From Chlamydomonas reinhardtii (Eukaryota > Chlorophyta > Chlorophyceae > Chlamydomonadales > Chlamydomonadaceae), in assembly GCF_000002595.2 (NCBI RefSeq), contig NC_057020.1:1964567-2028566 (forward strand): a stretch of DNA of 64,000 nucleotides, read 5' to 3'. Shown here piece by piece: positions 1 through 9,141 of this stretch. The translations under genes and the position numbers were made by a program. The first letter of the stretch is position 1. The number at the start of each line of letters is the position of its first letter. Under the pieces are notes generated by a model. It was not told where the DNA came from. It saw nothing but the letters and a program-made list of their open reading frames with translations, and made no database searches.

Positions 1-285
1 CAGAGACCCACCGCTGACGCCCTGGAATGTGCGGAGAGGCGGAGCCGTTTCCACGAAGGATTGGTGTGCGGGAGCAGGCAGATCCGTTGAGTGTCCAGTG
101 TTGCACTGTGCAGTGTGCATCGACTGTCCCCGAGCTTAGGCTAGTCCAGGTAGCAATAGATGGCCGCTGCGCGCTTGCACGCTCAGGTGGTCCTCTCCTC
201 CTGTAACACAGCAATCATAAACCACCGCAAACTCTGGCAAGGATTTATTTGCTTGGACGTTCGTTGTCAGCCGTTAACACTGTGA

Positions 286-302
286 CATTGCCCGTATCTT
301 CC
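286..302 (+). repeat. hAT-like terminal motif in unit 1 (also at 7146-7162)
   Basis: The 17 bases CATTGCCCGTATCTTCC match the right terminus of the 8.7-kb hAT element read inward (CAGTGCCCGTATCTTCC) at all but one position, and similarity continues weakly for several more bases. The same motif occurs in unit 2 at 7146-7162. I found no inverted partner and no flanking duplication, so this is an orphan end at most: either a remnant of an older related element or chance. Confidence 0.4.
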
Positions 303-791
303 GTCCATCGCCGTCGGTGACTTGGGAGGTCAGGCGCCGCGTGGCGGTCCACAGCGGCGGCGGGGAGTGTGCTTCTTGGGTGCGGCGTGCGCGTGGGCCA
401 ACAGCCCTGTCGTTAACCCCGGGCCCAGTACTGCTGATAGGCCTCTGCCAGTTGCTGAGAGGTAGAGATGGAGAGACGACCCCGCCATTGGGGTGCTGCT
501 CTCCGGCCTGGCATACACCAGGCGTGGCCGAGCCATGGCAAAGGCGGACTTCGGTGGCGAGCTGTGAAGAGTGATGAAAGCAAGGACGTAGAGTGTCTGT
601 AAAGCAAGTAAAAAGTACGGCATGCAAGTAGCCGGCCCTTCAGCGGGTCTACAGTATCGCGCTCGGATGTCAGAAGCGCGCTGGCTCGCAAAATGCAAAG
701 ACCACATACACAAGTAGACTTGATTATAGCTTGCTGGCTACTTTGATAATAACTATCTAGTTCACTTCAGCTGCGACCGCGTAGTTCCGAG

Positions 792-1001
792 ATGGCGCAG
801 CAGGACGCTCCGCAGCAACTGGAACAGCCAGACCAACAACAGATTAATGAACAACTACAGCAACTGGCGCAGCAGTTGGCGCAGGTGCAGGCGCAGATTG
901 CTCAGTTCGGGGCGCAGCAGCAGGCGCAGAATGCGCGAATCGAGGAGCTGGGCAAGCAACGCGGTGAGCTCGGAGATCGCTTGAGGTTCCTGGGAATTTA
1001 A
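792..1001 (+). CDS. Short Gln-rich coiled-coil ORF, unit 1
   Basis: This 69-residue frame starts at an ATG and reads as almost continuous heptads of Gln, Leu and Ala, ending in a charged segment (RIEELGKQRGELGD). The composition predicts an amphipathic coiled coil with no other domain. I do not recognise a family. The unit 2 copy at 7646-7975 encodes the same start and end with 36 extra heptad residues and reads four residues further. Here a C-to-T difference creates the stop after RFLGI. The conserved start and frame in both copies suggest a real small gene or a first exon, but no splice donor or transcript evidence supports this. Confidence 0.4.
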   Translation: MAQQDAPQQLEQPDQQQINEQLQQLAQQLAQVQAQIAQFGAQQQAQNARIEELGKQRGELGDRLRFLGI

Positions 1002-1185
1002 CGTTTGACATAGGAGTCTTGTGTGGTGCGCAGACCTCTTTACCGTCTTGTTCGAACTGGGCCGCGGCGTCATTGCTGCCGTGGCGGACAGCCTGGCGTC
1101 CGAGCCCACCGCTCACAAGAAGACGGCTTAGCCAGGACTGCCTCTCCACCTTGCAGACAGTGGGACTAAGGCTGGAGCGGTCCTG

Positions 1186-2080
1186 ATGGCGGCTTGGACG
1201 GCGTACGCCGGCTTTGCTGAACCGGGCCACAAGGTGTCGGTCGCAGCCGGCGATACCATAACGGCCGAGCAGAAAACTATGTCGCGAGGCCCTCTTCGCG
1301 CCCGCGCGCGCCTGTATCATTCCTTTCGCCGTCCCTACTCGCGACCCCCTATAGTATTTATTGTCGGCGCCCCAGGCTAGGCCGCCCGAGGACTGCGCGA
1401 CGCCATGGCTCCCGAGGACAGCAACCGTCGCGCTGCCGCGCCTCGTGGCGCCCAGGGGCACGCTGGTGAGTGTCAAGTGCCATGCAACTGCTTCTGTTGC
1501 CGCAAGAGGGCTGCACGTGCCGCGTTGACGCTGCCCCACCACTGCCACATTACCCGCGTGGGCTCTCCCACCAGGCACCGGCGCCCCCGCAAACGGAGTT
1601 TGTGGCGCCAGGTGCGCGCGTGCCCCGTGCGGCCAATCAAGGGGTTCAGTTCCTCCAGGGTTACAACAAACTAGGTTGGCGCTTTGATGGCTTGACGCTG
1701 ATTGCCATGCGTCGTGTACCCTAACAGGCCATGGCAACCGCCAGCAGAACCAGGTCCACTTGGGCCACCAGCCCCGCCCGCGCGGTCAGGCAGCTGCCAC
1801 AGGTGCCCCACGCGACACCCCTCCCGGCGGCCCAGCAGTTGCCGCCACCGAAGCAGCATCCGCAGCAGCCACTGTGCCGGCTTCAGGGGCGCGCCTCAAC
1901 CGCACTGCCTCCGCCAGCGGCTGGGATGGTGCCGGATGATTGCCGGATGATTGCTGGCACTGCGACCGATACCTTGTGACCCGGTTCAGCAAAGCCGGCG
2001 TACACCATGGCGGCTTGGACGGTGTACGCCCGGCTTTGCTGAACGGGGTCACAAGATATCGGTCGCAGTGCCGGCAATCA
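1186..2080. repeat. Unit 1-specific insertion with three copies of a ~55-bp repeat, one inverted
   Basis: Unit 2 lacks this stretch: after the shared GGTCCTGATGGCG the two units part. A ~55-bp sequence with core GTACGCCGGCTTTGCTGAAC appears at about 1203-1258, inverted at about 1950-2004, and direct again at about 2020-2075. The first and second copies face each other like terminal inverted repeats of a ~800-bp element. The second and third form a near-perfect hairpin (1949-2080). No coding sequence is recognisable between them. The simplest reading is a foldback-type or nested non-autonomous DNA element. No clear target duplication was found. Confidence 0.55.
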
Positions 2081-2303
2081 TTACGGGGATCCTGGCTCTG
2101 TTGCCCTTTTTAATCAGGGTGACGATCTGGCTGCGCACCACGCGCGTGGTGCCGGTCTAAATCGATGCGGGGGAGTCGCGGAGCGCTGCCTGCTGCGGGC
2201 CCGGGCACCTTGCTGTCAGTCATAGCAGGCATGCTTCTGTGTGGCTGGTGAATTTGTAGTAGAGCGGCGACAAAATGCACTGTGTTTGAGGTTTTCTCCA
2301 TGG

Positions 2304-2386
2304 TGATGGCATCCACGTGGTGCGATACTTGCAGTACAGAATGAAACCGACAAGCCGACAATGCATCCTTGCTTCTACCGAAAACT
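2304..2386. repeat. Segment inverted relative to unit 2 (8535-8622)
   Basis: The ~83 bases here, from GATGGCATCC to GAAAACT, occur in unit 2 at 8535-8622 as the reverse complement, while the flanks on both sides are collinear. One unit has therefore suffered a small inversion after the duplication. The neighbouring foldback palindrome in unit 2 (8174-8424) makes inverted-repeat-mediated rearrangement plausible. Confidence 0.7.
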
Positions 2387-2711
2387 AAGATCATATGGTT
2401 TGTATCAAGCAGGTTTGCGTGTCCACTGGTGTCAAGTATTTGTCGGTACGCATTGCGGGCACGGTCACTTCACGGGCCGGCTAATGAACTTGCGAATTGG
2501 GTGTGCTGCTCTCCGGCTTGGCGGGTCTATCGGCGGGTGGCGAGGCTCGCTAGCCAGCTGGCTGCAGGAGCAGCGGCAACGGTGGTGCTCCATGGCTTCG
2601 TTGTAAGCCCGATCAATGAGAGCATTTCTGTGCCCTGTGTCTTGTGCCTGTTTGGGGGGGGGGGCGTGATAGGTGAGAATGCCAGCGGGGGATAAGCAGC
2701 AACTATCAGCA

Positions 2712-2949
2712 CAGGGCTCCTATCTTAATGTCTCCAGACATTAATTGGCCATTTTGGCCGTTTCCTAGACATTCCTCCCGGGGGCTTATGTCTGGGGTGA
2801 GACTTTGTTGGCCCGGGTTTGGGGCGGGCTTTGTCCGAATTCCTATGGAGAAGTCCCCAAACCGCCATGTGCCCAGACAAAAGATGGCGGCCACCCGGCC
2901 GCTTTTGTCTGGAGCTAGACATTACCCCAAAAACAAGATACGACCCCTG
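2712..2949. mobile_element. 238-bp non-autonomous hAT-type MITE
   Basis: Terminal inverted repeats read CAGGGCTCCTATCTT on the left and, inward from the right, CAGGGGTCGTATCTT (13 of 15 identical). Directly flanking 8-bp duplications TATCAGCA lie at 2704-2711 and 2950-2957. Unit 2 carries the uninterrupted site (TGTCAGCA, near 9004), so the insertion postdates the duplication or was never in that copy. The CAGGG ends and 8-bp target duplication are diagnostic of the hAT superfamily. The interior is non-coding with several short inverted motifs (AGACATTA and relatives). It must be moved in trans by an hAT transposase. Confidence 0.88.
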
Positions 2950-3599
2950 TATCAGCAGCAGCAACCGGAACAGCATGTAAGCGCGCGTGTCAACCCGGTT
3001 TGGGTCAGGGTCAGGTTTCATCAGGTTTGGAGTCACGTTTCTGGTTCAGGTTCGGAGCAAGGTTTCAGGGTCAGGCTTCACCTGCTTCAGCCTGCTTCAG
3101 TGCCACGTGCTGCACACAGCCCACCGCCGCCGCCAGGGCCGTGCACCCCACACACGATGGCCGCAAGTGCCCGGTGCCGGGTGTGCCGGCGCACCTGCCG
3201 CCTGCCGCCCCCGCCGCCACCCCCTGGCGTGGAGTGCCGCTGGCACTGCCGACGACGCCAGCTAGCCTAACCTACACGCTCAGTCGCTGCAACACAATCC
3301 GTCTTTAGTTGCCAGTGTATGGCAAGGGTTGGTAACCCTGGCGCCGCTGCGACACACAAAGCACTCTCTCAATTAATAGTAACTGGGTCAGCTGCTTGGC
3401 GCTGACACACACTCCGTTTAGTCGGTGTCCGTACCAGACATACAACTCAACATTCAACGTTGAATGCTAACACTGCATTACGTGCATAATAAGCCCCCAA
3501 ATGCTACTGCACTGCGGAAGAATGAAACCCGATCATTATTCCGATACTTGGATCGCACGGGCGCTCTGTCACGGCTGTGGACCATCATCATGTAGACGC

Positions 3600-5062
3600 C
3601 TAGCACGCCGCCACCACCTCGGGTGCCATCGCCACAATCGCCGCCGCGCCGTGCTTGCCCGCCGCCGCCTTGCAGCCAGCCGCCGCGCTCACCACGCCCG
3701 CGCGGACGACCCGCCGGGGGCCCGCGCCCTTGGGCCGCAACCGGAACTGCGAAGCCGCAGCCAAACCAGCCACCGCGGCTGGCTGGGCCGCCGCCGCCGC
3801 TGCCGCCTTGCCCTCATCATACAGCTCCGCCCACGACACCGTCCCGTCCGCCGGCGCCGGCCCCTGCTGCTGCCGCGGCCGCGATGTCATGGACATGCTC
3901 GCCACCGGCAGGGCCGCCGACGATGTCGCCGCCACCGCCACCCGGCTGCCAATCACCGCTGCCTCCGCCGGCGCCGTCGCCACCTGCACGCGCGGCAGCG
4001 GCGGCCCCGCCGCCGCCGCGGGGTGCGCGCGCGCGAGCCCCGCCAGCTCGTCCCGCGCGGCGTCAGTCATGCGGCGGCGCTCCAGTTTGGCGCCCATGGC
4101 CTGGCCGGCGATGGCGGCGGCGATGGTGAAGAGGATGGCGTACTTGGGCATGATCACCGCCTTGCGCAGCATGGCGATGAAGGGGATGGTCTGGAGGAGC
4201 AGGGAAGCAGGCGAGGAAGGGACATGGTAGGGGTTAGCATGTAGGACGAGACACCCGGCGCGAGTGTGCGTGCAGGACACAACACAAAGCTTTCGCATCC
4301 GCGGCGCAAAGCTTTCCACCCCCCCCCCCCCAGCCAGGTGCAGCTAGGGTTACGGTACTCACCGCGTGCACCGCCATGAACCACTGCGACGAGAACTTGT
4401 CCGTGTGCTCGCGCCACATGCCTGTGCACATGACGAGTGTGGTGGTTACGCAGCGTCAGAAGGGACAACACGCCGAAGCGCTCAGCCCTGGTCTCATGCG
4501 TTGCAGAGGCCTGGCTTGGCCTGGCGGCCTCCTGCTGCCCTGCACCCTCCCTCATGCGCGGCACCACCCTGAAGGAAGCGCCGCGCCGTGCACAAAGCCA
4601 CGGCCAAGCCACGCAGCCGCCTTCCCACTCCTTCCCACAAGATTGCACACCCCGCATGGCCCTCCCCCATGCACGGCCCTCGCCGGTCCACACTGACCGC
4701 AGGGCACGTTGAGCGCCGCCGTGGTCATCACCACCGCCATCAGCTTAATTGGCAGTGCCTGCGGCCGGAGCTCGCGCACCGGCCGCGTCGCCGCCAAAGC
4801 CGCGCGCATTTTAATTATAGGCTCCGGGCAGCTTATCTGGCCCGCTTTGTTGAACACGATACCCGCCAGCGGTCCCAGCGCCCGGCGTAGGGGGCACTTG
4901 CCGCCGGCCCAGAGGTGAGCCACCGGGGCCTGTCACGGAGGCGCCGGGACCGGGACCGGACGCCGTAGGCCCGCCGCTGTGGTGCTGCGGCTGCCGCGGC
5001 GGCTTGCGCTGCTGGGGGCGGTGCTGCTGCAGGTGCTGCTTGAAGAGGTGGTGGATGTTGAA
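3600..5062 (-). pseudogene. Decayed duplicate of the CP-motif membrane-protein gene
   Basis: This is the unit 1 copy of the gene at 10779-12916. It keeps the last three exons (4698-5062, 4363-4421, 3600-4190) with the same splice sites. The 591-base last exon encodes almost the same protein as unit 2; I see one residue change, His for Arg near the C-terminus. The first exon and its start codon are gone, replaced by unrelated DNA at 5091-5453. Exon 2 lacks 23 bases present in unit 2, which shifts its upstream frame. A protein could only come from an internal start within exon 2. The near-identity of the last exon despite damage upstream suggests a recent event or gene conversion. Confidence 0.75.
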
Positions 5063-5503
5063 CTGAGGGCAGGAGGGGAATCAGCAGGTGTTGGACAGCT
5101 CGCAGGGAGCAATTCGAACATAAAGCATGCTGCGTCGCTTTTTTGCCGCCCCCGCGCGCGCGAACGAAGTTTCCACGCTCGCGAAAGCCCGGCGGAGCCT
5201 CGGGGCTCTCCAAAAAGTCCGCGCGCTTATCCCATGACCAATCAGAAGCATTAAAGGGCCAGTTCCTAGCTTTTAAGGCCTTAGTTGAGGAACCGCAGCA
5301 TGAGCATGCTGACATCGCGTCTGCGCGTGGCTTCTAGAGCCCTATCTTAGCGTCATTGCTATTTTGTATGTACATATAAGTAGTAGCCAGGGCGGCGCAT
5401 CATCCCGGGGAAATTTGAACCGGCATGAACCGGGTGCCATGGGAGTACATAAGAGCGTAGTATGGCGCGAGAGTTACTCGGTTAGCTGAAGCCGAGTTGA
5501 AAG

Positions 5504-6379
5504 CAGCGCTCGGGAGTCAATGAAAAGGTGTGAGTAGGTATGAAGTGCCCACACCGAGCCCGGAAGCCCCGCCCCTCCGATTCTGTCTTTAGCTTGACCT
5601 GCCTCGCATCCCCCCCAGCGCTCGTATCTTACGAAGGCAGGGGCGGCGTCAGTGGCCGATTTCCTTAAAATGGCTTCGTTTAGTTGACGAAACAGGCTGC
5701 CGCCGCTTCGTTCACCCCCAACATTTTCCGGGGGCTCCGCCCCCGACCCGCACGATGTCGACACCGACACGACACGCCCACTCCTCCCCTGCTTCCCGCC
5801 GACCCAACCTCACTCTCCCGCCAGGGGAACCCCTGTCTCCCGCCGTCAACACCCATAGATACAGCCCTTTGAGCCTTCTTACCATATGCCACGCAGGTTT
5901 CAGCCGTGGAGTAGCCGCTGGAACCCCCTGTCCTTGGCCAAAAGTGGCCGAGTTCCCAAAAATGTCTTCGTCTGTTTGCCGAAAGACCCCCCAAGATCCC
6001 GTGCGTTTTGGCCGAAATTCCAAAGTCAAGACCAAAAACATTTCGGCCGCCAGAGGCCTTGTTGGACAAATTTCGTTCCGAACGAAGGAAGATACAAGCG
6101 CTCCGTTCCAGGTTGGTTTCGGATGCCGCGCGCCCCGCAGCTCCGCTCCGCGCCAGCCCGCCAGCCGTCCGACAGCCTAGCCATCGCAACCTGGTTATAT
6201 CAGTGATGGGTCGGCGGCGCTCCTCTATTGCCCGTGGCGTTTACCGTCTGGATGAGGTAACATGTCTGCTGTGACCGCCTCCTGCTAACCGGCCTTCTAT
6301 GCGTGCTAGCGACTACAACTTCTCTTCGTGTCGCGCACATTCGCGTTCGCATTTCGACAGCACTCCGCTAAAAGCGCTG
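5504..6379. mobile_element. 876-bp non-autonomous hAT-type element
   Basis: The insert starts CAGCGCT and ends AGCGCTG (7-bp perfect inverted ends). It is flanked by exact 8-bp direct repeats GTTGAAAG at 5496-5503 and 6380-6387. Unit 2 has the empty site with one GTTGAAAG followed directly by TTGGGTTAAG (near 12970). An 8-bp duplication with CA...TG ends fits the hAT superfamily. No transposase frame is present. It contains a second, inner pair of hAT-like ends (5616 and 6102), so it may be a composite or carry an older nested element. Confidence 0.85.
5616..6102. mobile_element. Possible nested hAT-like element with CAGCGCTCGTATCTT ends
   Basis: The left end reads CAGCGCTCGTATCTT at 5616-5630. 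Near 6089-6102 the sequence AAGATACAAGCGCT is its inverted partner with one mismatch. Both match the pattern CAGnGCnCGTATCTT seen at the 238-bp element and, less exactly, at the 8.7-kb hAT. The 8 bases outside the two ends do not match each other, so a target duplication cannot be shown. It could be an old insertion with decayed flanks, or subterminal repeats of the surrounding 876-bp element. Confidence 0.4.
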
Positions 6380-6431
6380 GTTGAAAGTTGGGTTAAGCCT
6401 TCGTGGATTACGAGCAGTGCTGTGCGCCGCT

Positions 6432-6710
6432 GCCACGGCTCCGGAGGAGGAGCAGGAGGACGACGATGGCTCAGTGGCGGTGCAGGTGGGGCGCCAGGTG
6501 GCGGCGGCCCGGGGCCGCAGCTGAGGAGGTGAGGAGGCGCGCGCCACCGCCCGGTCCGCCCGCATGCAGGCGGATGCAGCGGCGGCAGCGGCGCGGCGGG
6601 CGGCGGCGGCAGCCGCGGAGCAGGCGGCGGGGGCGGCGGCGGCGGCCCGGGCAGCGGTGGAGGCGGTGCGGCGGGCTGAGGCGCTCCTGGCGGAGGCGCT
6701 GGGTGCGCGG
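6432..6710 (+). other. Possible exon pair of a host gene fragment in the inter-unit spacer
   Basis: In the 439-bp spacer between the two units a plus-strand reading gives an acidic segment (EEEQEDDDGSVAVQ) ending at a GT donor near 6485. An acceptor at about 6570 opens an Ala/Arg/Glu-rich helix-like segment ending in LLAEALGAR before GTGAGC near 6711. Reading phase is consistent (0) across this intron. No start codon or family is recognisable. A TGTAA signal lies downstream at 7062-7066. This could be the remnant of a gene cut by the duplication, or GC-rich chance coding. Confidence 0.3.
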
Positions 6711-7645
6711 GGTGAGCTGGTGTCCTGGTGGGGGCACGTGGGGCCTGGGGCACGAGAGGTCGGCGTCGCGAAGGGAGTGGCGGTGGTGAAGCGAGGGCGG
6801 TATTGCAGCGCAACGCAGCGCACAGGGGGATGTTGAGGCACAGGAGCATGTTAACGGAAACAGAGACCCACCGCTGACGCCCTGGAATGTGCGGAGAGGC
6901 GGAGCCGTTTCCACGAAGGATTGGTGTGCGGGAGCAGGCAGATCCGTTGAGTGTCCAGTGTTGCACTGTGCAGTGTGCATCAACTGTCCCCGGGCTTAGG
7001 CTAGTCCAGGTAGCAATAGATGGCCGCTGCGCGCTTGCACGCTCAGGTGGTCCTCTCCTCCTGTAACACAGCAATCATATACCACCGCAAACTCTGGCAA
7101 GGATTTATTTGCTTGGACGTTCGTTGTCAGCCGTTAACACTGTGACATTGCCCGTATCTTCCGTCCATCGCCGTCGGTGACTTGGGAGGTCAGGCGCCGC
7201 GTGGCGGTCCACAGCGGCGGCGGGGAGTGTGCTTCTTGGGTGCGGCGTGCGCGTGGGCCAACAGCCCTGTCGTTAACCCCGGGCCCAGTACTGCTGATAG
7301 GCCTCTGCCAGTTGCTGAGAGGTAGAGATGGAGAGACGACCCCGCCACTGGGTGCTGCTCTCCGGCCTGGCATACACTAGGCGTGGCCGAGCCATCGCAA
7401 AGGCGGACTTCGGTGGCGAGCTGTGAAGAGCGATGAAAGCAAGGATGTCTGTAAACTGCTGTAAAGCAAGTAAAAAGGGCGGCATGCAAGTAGCCGGCCC
7501 TTCAGCGGGTCTACAGTCGGATGTCAGAAGCGCGCTGGCTCGCAAAATGCAAAAACCACATACACAAGTAGACTTGATTATAGCTTGCTGGCTACTTTGA
7601 TAATAACTATCTAGTTCACTTCAGCTGCGACCGCGTAGTTCCGAG

Positions 7646-7975
7646 ATGGCGCAGCAGGACGCTCCGCAGCAACTGGAACAGCCAGACCAACAACAGATTA
7701 ATGAACAACTACAGCAACTGGCGCAGCAGTTGGCGCAGGTGCAGGCGCAGATTGCTCAGTTCGGGGCGCAGCAGCAGGCGCAGAATGCTCAGCTCGTGGC
7801 GCAGAGTGCTCAGCTCGAGGCTCAGCTCGAGGCGCAGCAGCAGGCGCAGAATGCTCAGCTCGAGGCGCAGAATGCTCAGCTCGAGGCGCAGAATGCGCGA
7901 ATCGAGGAGCTGGGCAAGCAACGCGGTGAGCTCGGAGACCGCTTGAGGTTCCTGGGAATTCAACGTTTGACATAG
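7646..7975 (+). CDS. Short Gln-rich coiled-coil ORF with expanded heptads, unit 2
   Basis: A 109-residue frame homologous to 792-1001. The N-terminal ~47 residues and the C-terminal segment are nearly identical to unit 1. The middle is expanded by repeats of the heptad NAQLEAQ and variants, all in frame, as expected for replication slippage in a coiled-coil rod. The frame ends in IQRLT, past the point where unit 1 stops. No signal peptide, membrane segment or known domain is visible. It could be a real small structural protein, a 5' exon of a longer gene, or the remnant of a mobile-element gene. Function is unknown. Confidence 0.4.
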   Translation: MAQQDAPQQLEQPDQQQINEQLQQLAQQLAQVQAQIAQFGAQQQAQNAQLVAQSAQLEAQLEAQQQAQNAQLEAQNAQLEAQNARIEELGKQRGELGDRLRFLGIQRLT

Positions 7976-8173
7976 GAGTCTTGTGTGGTGCGCAGACCCC
8001 TTTACCGTCCTGTTCGAACTGGGCCGCGGCATCGTTGCTGCCGTGGCGCACAGCCTGGCGTCAGAGCCCACCGCTCACAAGAAGACGGCTTAGCCAGGAC
8101 TGCCTCTCCGTGGAGACAGTGGGACCAAGGCTGGAGCGGTCCTGATGGCGCATCGGCCGTTTCCGAACATCTT

Positions 8174-8424
8174 TTTGTCTCCGCTCTACTACAAATTCAC
8201 CAGCCACGCAGAAGCATGCCTGCTATGACTGACAGCAGGGTGCCCGGGCCCGCAACGCGCAGCGCTCCGCGACTCCCCCGCAGCAAGCACCACGCGCGTG
8301 GTGCCGGTCTACGGGGGAGTCGCGGAGCGCTGCCCGTTGCGGGTTCGGGCACCTTGCTGTCAGTGTCAGTCATAGCAGGCATGCTTCTGCGTGGCTGGTG
8401 AATTTGTAGTAGTGCGGAGACATA
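8174..8424. repeat. ~250-bp near-perfect foldback palindrome
   Basis: The arms (about 8174-8295 and 8296-8424) are inverted copies with only a few mismatches and small indels, meeting at the perfect centre CCACGCGCGTGG. The outer ends read TGTCTCCGC on the left and its complement on the right. Unit 1 keeps only the centre and right arm (about 2138-2270); its left arm is replaced by other sequence, so the breakpoint lies at the symmetry centre. No coding potential. Such a hairpin is either a foldback element or a by-product of inverted duplication, and is expected to be unstable. Confidence 0.8.
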
Positions 8425-8534
8425 ATGGCCTGCGTTTTCATTCGACCTGCTTATTGACCAACAGGCACCAGCATTTACTGCGGTAAGCTCTCGCACCTGC
8501 AACAATGGCAAACAAAGTGCGGTCGGGCGCCACT

Positions 8535-8622
8535 TAGTTTTCGGTAGAAGCAAGGATGCATTGTCGACTTCTGCCTGAGCGTTTCATTCTGAACTGCAAG
8601 TATTGCACCATGGATGCCATCA
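8535..8622. repeat. Inverted counterpart of 2304-2386
   Basis: This is the reverse complement of the unit 1 segment 2304-2386, with collinear flanks. It lies about 110 bases downstream of the foldback palindrome. Confidence 0.7.
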
Positions 8623-9141
8623 TGGTTTGTATCATATGAACCAGCCAGAGAGTGCCAGGTTTGTGTCAAGCAGGTTTGCACGTCTACTGGTGTCAAGTAC
8701 TCGTCGGTACGCAGTGCGGGCACGGTCACTTCACGGCCGGCTAATGAACTTGCGAATTGGGTGTGCTGCTCTCCGGCTTGGCGGCCTATCGGCGGGTGGA
8801 GAGGCGAGCTAGCCAGCTGGGTGCAGGAGCAGCGGCAACCAGGGGAGCGGTGTGTGCAACTCGGCCTGGATCCTCTGGCGGCAACGGTGGTGCTCCATGG
8901 ATTCGTTGTAAGCCCGATCGATGAGAGCATGTCTGTGCCCTGTGTCTTGTGCCTGTTGGGGAGGGGCGTGATAGGTGAGAATGCCAGCGGGGGGATAAGC
9001 AGCAACTGTCAGCAGCAGCACCCGGAACAGCATGTAAGTGCGAGTGTCACCCCGGTTTCATCAGGTTTGGAGTCACGTTTCTGGTTCAGGTTCGGAGCAA
9101 GGTTTCAGGGTCAGGGTTCAGGATCAGGGTCAGGTTTCACC

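Larger units (their letters stand above)
1..6421. repeat. Segmental duplication, unit 1 (left end outside the window)
   Basis: This stretch repeats at 6861-13012. The match starts at base 1 and probably continues left of the window. It runs through shared landmarks: a coiled-coil ORF, a palindrome core, a GC-rich minus-strand gene, and a final block ending at 6421. Similarity is high in blocks but broken by many unit-specific insertions: an inverted-repeat cluster at 1186-2080, a 238-bp element at 2712-2949 and an 876-bp element at 5504-6379. The first exon of the minus-strand gene is missing here; unrelated sequence lies at 5091-5453. A 439-bp spacer (6422-6860) separates the two units. Neither unit has matching terminal inverted repeats, so I read this as a tandem duplication of host DNA rather than a single large transposon. 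Confidence 0.9.

Noticed and set aside
3623-4230. Plus-strand Pro/Ala-rich frames at 3623-4230 and 10802-11409
   Set aside because: Antisense of the last exon of the duplicated minus-strand gene, whose splice sites and conserved core lie on the other strand.
1-6421. The whole duplicated block as one large transposon
   Set aside because: Its ends are not inverted repeats, there is no target duplication, and it contains a host-like multi-exon gene; a segmental tandem duplication fits better.
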